Assembly: GCA_023525715.1 (NCBI GenBank)
Contig: JAKNSD010000072.1
Span: 1,083,544 to 1,147,543, forward strand
DNA length: 64,000 bases
Direction of reading: 5' to 3'
Source: Cichorium intybus
Taxonomy: Eukaryota > Streptophyta > Magnoliopsida > Asterales > Asteraceae
Within the stretch, counting starts at the first letter, position 1, and every line of letters starts with the position of its first letter. The position numbers and the translations under genes were made by a program. The notes below the pieces were generated by a model. The model was not told the origin of the DNA. It ran no database searches and saw only the letters and a list, made by a program, of their open reading frames with translations. Shown one piece after another: positions 61,848-64,000 of this stretch.

Positions 61848-61961
61848 CTCGAATCCAACAGACTGTTGTTCATAGTAGCTCTGGCCCCTGGTTACGAAGG
61901 CAGAAGAATAAGCCATTGGAGAGACGATGATGAAGTCGCCGGCCTCATCACCGGATTTCAT
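61848..61961 (-). other. candidate orphan first exon
   Basis: Minus-strand ATG at 61,961 followed by 38 codons ('MKSGDEAGDFIIVSPMAYSS' ... 'YYEQQSVGFE') and a GTTAGT donor. I do not recognise it. It may be a piece of another gene carried with the TPC1 fragment. Confidence 0.25.
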
Positions 61962-62984
61962 CTTATAGAACAAACCCTAGGAGCGTAAGGATTGTTCGGT
62001 ATCTGTGGATGAGGTCGGATCTGAGAAATCGAGGCAGCGATCGGAATCACGCAGTTGCTTGCTTCAACTTTCGTGCGAGTCCAGGCGTTCCATCACCACC
62101 GGTGACGGCTCTGCTGTCATTAGTTTCCTCCATCAACGATTATTGTTGCTTCCAACTGGTTTTCTGACTTCAAAATTCTTTGGAATCGTTCCTGTAAAAG
62201 AGAAATCGAAAGCCACGATGGTGTATTAGGGGTATCGGAAATGAGAGGTGTCGTGAATACAGAAGGGGCGGTGGAAGGAAAGCTGGAGGAACACGATTGG
62301 TAAAGAAAACGCACCCCGCTAAAAACTCTCAAACCCCCTACATAACTCTTGGGTTTGTTTTTGAATGTTCATAAAATGTTTAGGACCCCACAAATCACAA
62401 CGATCATGACTGTGTTTTAAAAACTTGATCATTGGCGATTTTTAAACGATAAAAACGGCCGAGAAAAATGGATGAAATATCATATATTTTACATGTGTAT
62501 TTTTGTTATAGATGATTTAAAAAGTAGCTTTCTGTTTTTCCTAATTTTTAGACTTTTTTATAATAGTGATTATTGAAAATTTCATTTCACATAATATATA
62601 GATATATGGCAAAAAAAAAAATCAATTGCAAACTATATGATTATTCAAGTATAAGGACTCGAGAATTATAATTTTTAAGGGTGCTACTAAAGATACACCC
62701 TAGATAAACCTTTAATAAAAGTCAAAGTATTTTCAACCAATCATATCTGATTTTTCCAGAAAACAATGCAATATCAACAAATAGAAAACCATTGACTTTG
62801 AATAGGGTTGTATTTTTAGTGAAATAGGGGTGTATTTTTGGCAATTCCCATTTTTAAACCCTCTCTCAATTTTTACTTTTTGTTTGTTATTTTAATTACT
62901 TTATAGTTATAATTATTATTATTTAAAATTTTAAAAGGTCAATTCACCTCCGCAACCCATTTTAAAAGACTTGATTCCGAATAG
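61962..62984. other. unassigned, possibly more captured sequence
   Basis: GC-richer at 61,980-62,340. A 70-codon minus frame (62,332-62,120, 'MRVFSGVRFLYQSCSSSFPS') has a Ser/Arg-rich start but no known match. Beyond 62,340 it is AT-rich without signals. Confidence 0.3.
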
Positions 62985-63990
62985 TTTTTTGAACGGCAGT
63001 CCAGCAGACGAGCTGCCTCTAAAAGAAGGGGTATTAAAATGACATCGATATCAACGCAGATAAGGCCATCTGAGCATCGAAAAAGAAAAGTGTTAGCACT
63101 ATTGTTCCTGTTCAAGTGTTCATCTACAACTTTCTTCGATAATCATGTAAAACATTTCTCCTTGTTCCCAAATTTACTTGATTGTGACTGATTTCGGCAA
63201 TCTGATTTCGCGACTTAGGGTACGGGTACGTAGGGTTGACTGATTTCTTTTTTTTTTTTTTTTTTCAAATATGCTCGATTAGATTTCCTTCTTACATAAT
63301 ATACCTCTGTCATGTGTGATTTCATTATATTTTGAAGCCCCAATTTGGACCTGTTTTACATTTGTTGAGCTAAGGGTTAAATTAGGACTCATTGTGAGAA
63401 AATTTGTACTTTGGCTGTTGCAACCATGTTTTATTTATTCGGACCATTGACTGTTGCAATATCCCAACATCTTGAATATCACACAGCTAGGTCAATTTAG
63501 TGATTTGACCTTTTCCATCTTCAAGTTAGCAGGAGGATACTTCAGAACATATTTTTTTTGGGTTTATTTATATAGAGGAAGCCGTGTCTAGCATGTTTTT
63601 TCATGATTAGTTGCAGATGTTAAGAACAATTGGGTGAGCAGTTCTTGAGAAAATTTAACTTTGAATTTGCAGGTTTAAAAATTGAACCAATGCCAGAATG
63701 TTTCTTGAACATGGCTTTTCATTCATCCCTATTTGGGGTATGTTTTTTCTTAATAATCTTAATATGATGGTAAAACAGTTATATTTGTAGTGAACTTACA
63801 TATATTTTTTTTCAAATGTATGCAACCAAAATGGTTTTTTTTTTAATTATCTATGTAGCCATTTTTCATAGTGATACCAGTTTATGCTACAGTTTGCTAA
63901 ATTGGTTGCATAAATTTGTAATAACTTGAAACATGGCTTTATAAATTCCTAAAAATGTGTAAATTTTGTTTAAGCACTCATGACATGGAT
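62985..63990 (+). repeat. segmental duplication, copy 2
   Basis: Counterpart of 54,105-54,540. It is colinear to ~63,350; then ~580 bp of extra sequence; then the match resumes at ~63,930. The splice-donor position reads ATAAGG instead of GTAAGG. Confidence 0.7.
63350..63930. other. extra segment inside duplication copy 2
   Basis: Absent from copy 1. No gene, inverted ends or target duplication recognised. Confidence 0.4.
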
Positions 63991-64000
63991 CTAGATATGA

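Overview
The window reads as nuclear DNA of a flowering plant, probably a eudicot. It has spliced genes with GT-AG introns, a CC-NBS-LRR resistance gene, Ty1/copia and Ty3/gypsy LTR retrotransposons with plant-type primer sites, hAT, PIF/Harbinger and Mutator-type MITEs, and Helitron-like ends. Several repeat motifs feel Asteraceae-like, but that is only an impression. Most of the sequence is transposon-derived.

Layout. 1-~8,050: 3' part of an Athila-like Ty3/gypsy element (decayed pol, spacer, polypurine tract, very long 3' LTR). 9,043-9,627: Ty1/copia fragment. 9,628-11,890: degenerate and tandem repeats. 11,891-12,662: PIF/Harbinger-like MITE with a C-rich minisatellite inside it. 13,558-42,537: a minus-strand hAT transposase pseudogene split by one Ty1/copia element (E1, 14,442-41,210). 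E1 carries a second element of the same family in its 3' LTR (E2, 14,558-32,343), and E2 carries a third, inverted one in the end of its pol gene (E3, 16,504-25,402). Each insertion is supported by a 5-bp target duplication (TTTAG, GAGAT, AAGGT/AATGT). With the nesting removed, the three polyprotein frames are 4,020, 4,011 and 4,020 nt. All three carry premature stops.

43,158-47,511: first eight exons of a plant pseudouridine-5'-phosphate glycosidase gene with an N-terminal PTS2 peroxisomal signal. Its introns hold a TIR MITE, a Mutator-like element that captured a gypsy RT fragment, a Helitron-like element and a palindromic minisatellite. The C-terminal exons are not found. 47,778-50,208 holds two fold-back structures and a hAT MITE with an 8-bp TSD. 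50,640-52,520 is a decayed copia copy.

55,802-59,041 (minus): an intact single-exon CC-NBS-LRR gene, the clearest functional gene here. It lies between two copies of a duplicated segment (54,105-54,540 and 62,985-63,990). On its far side are a ubiquitin-specific-protease-like exon fragment (60,489-60,720) and a minus-strand run of TPC1 channel exons (60,905-61,706) that stops next to a Helitron-like 3' terminus at 60,799.

The only host genes with coherent coding structure are the NLR and the glycosidase. Everything else is mobile DNA, captured gene pieces or unassigned intergenic sequence. No new system is demonstrated. The most interesting points are the three-level same-family nest, the gag defects shared by E2 and E3, the ~7-kb inverted repeat the nest creates, and the gene pieces next to Helitron-like and Mutator-like termini.
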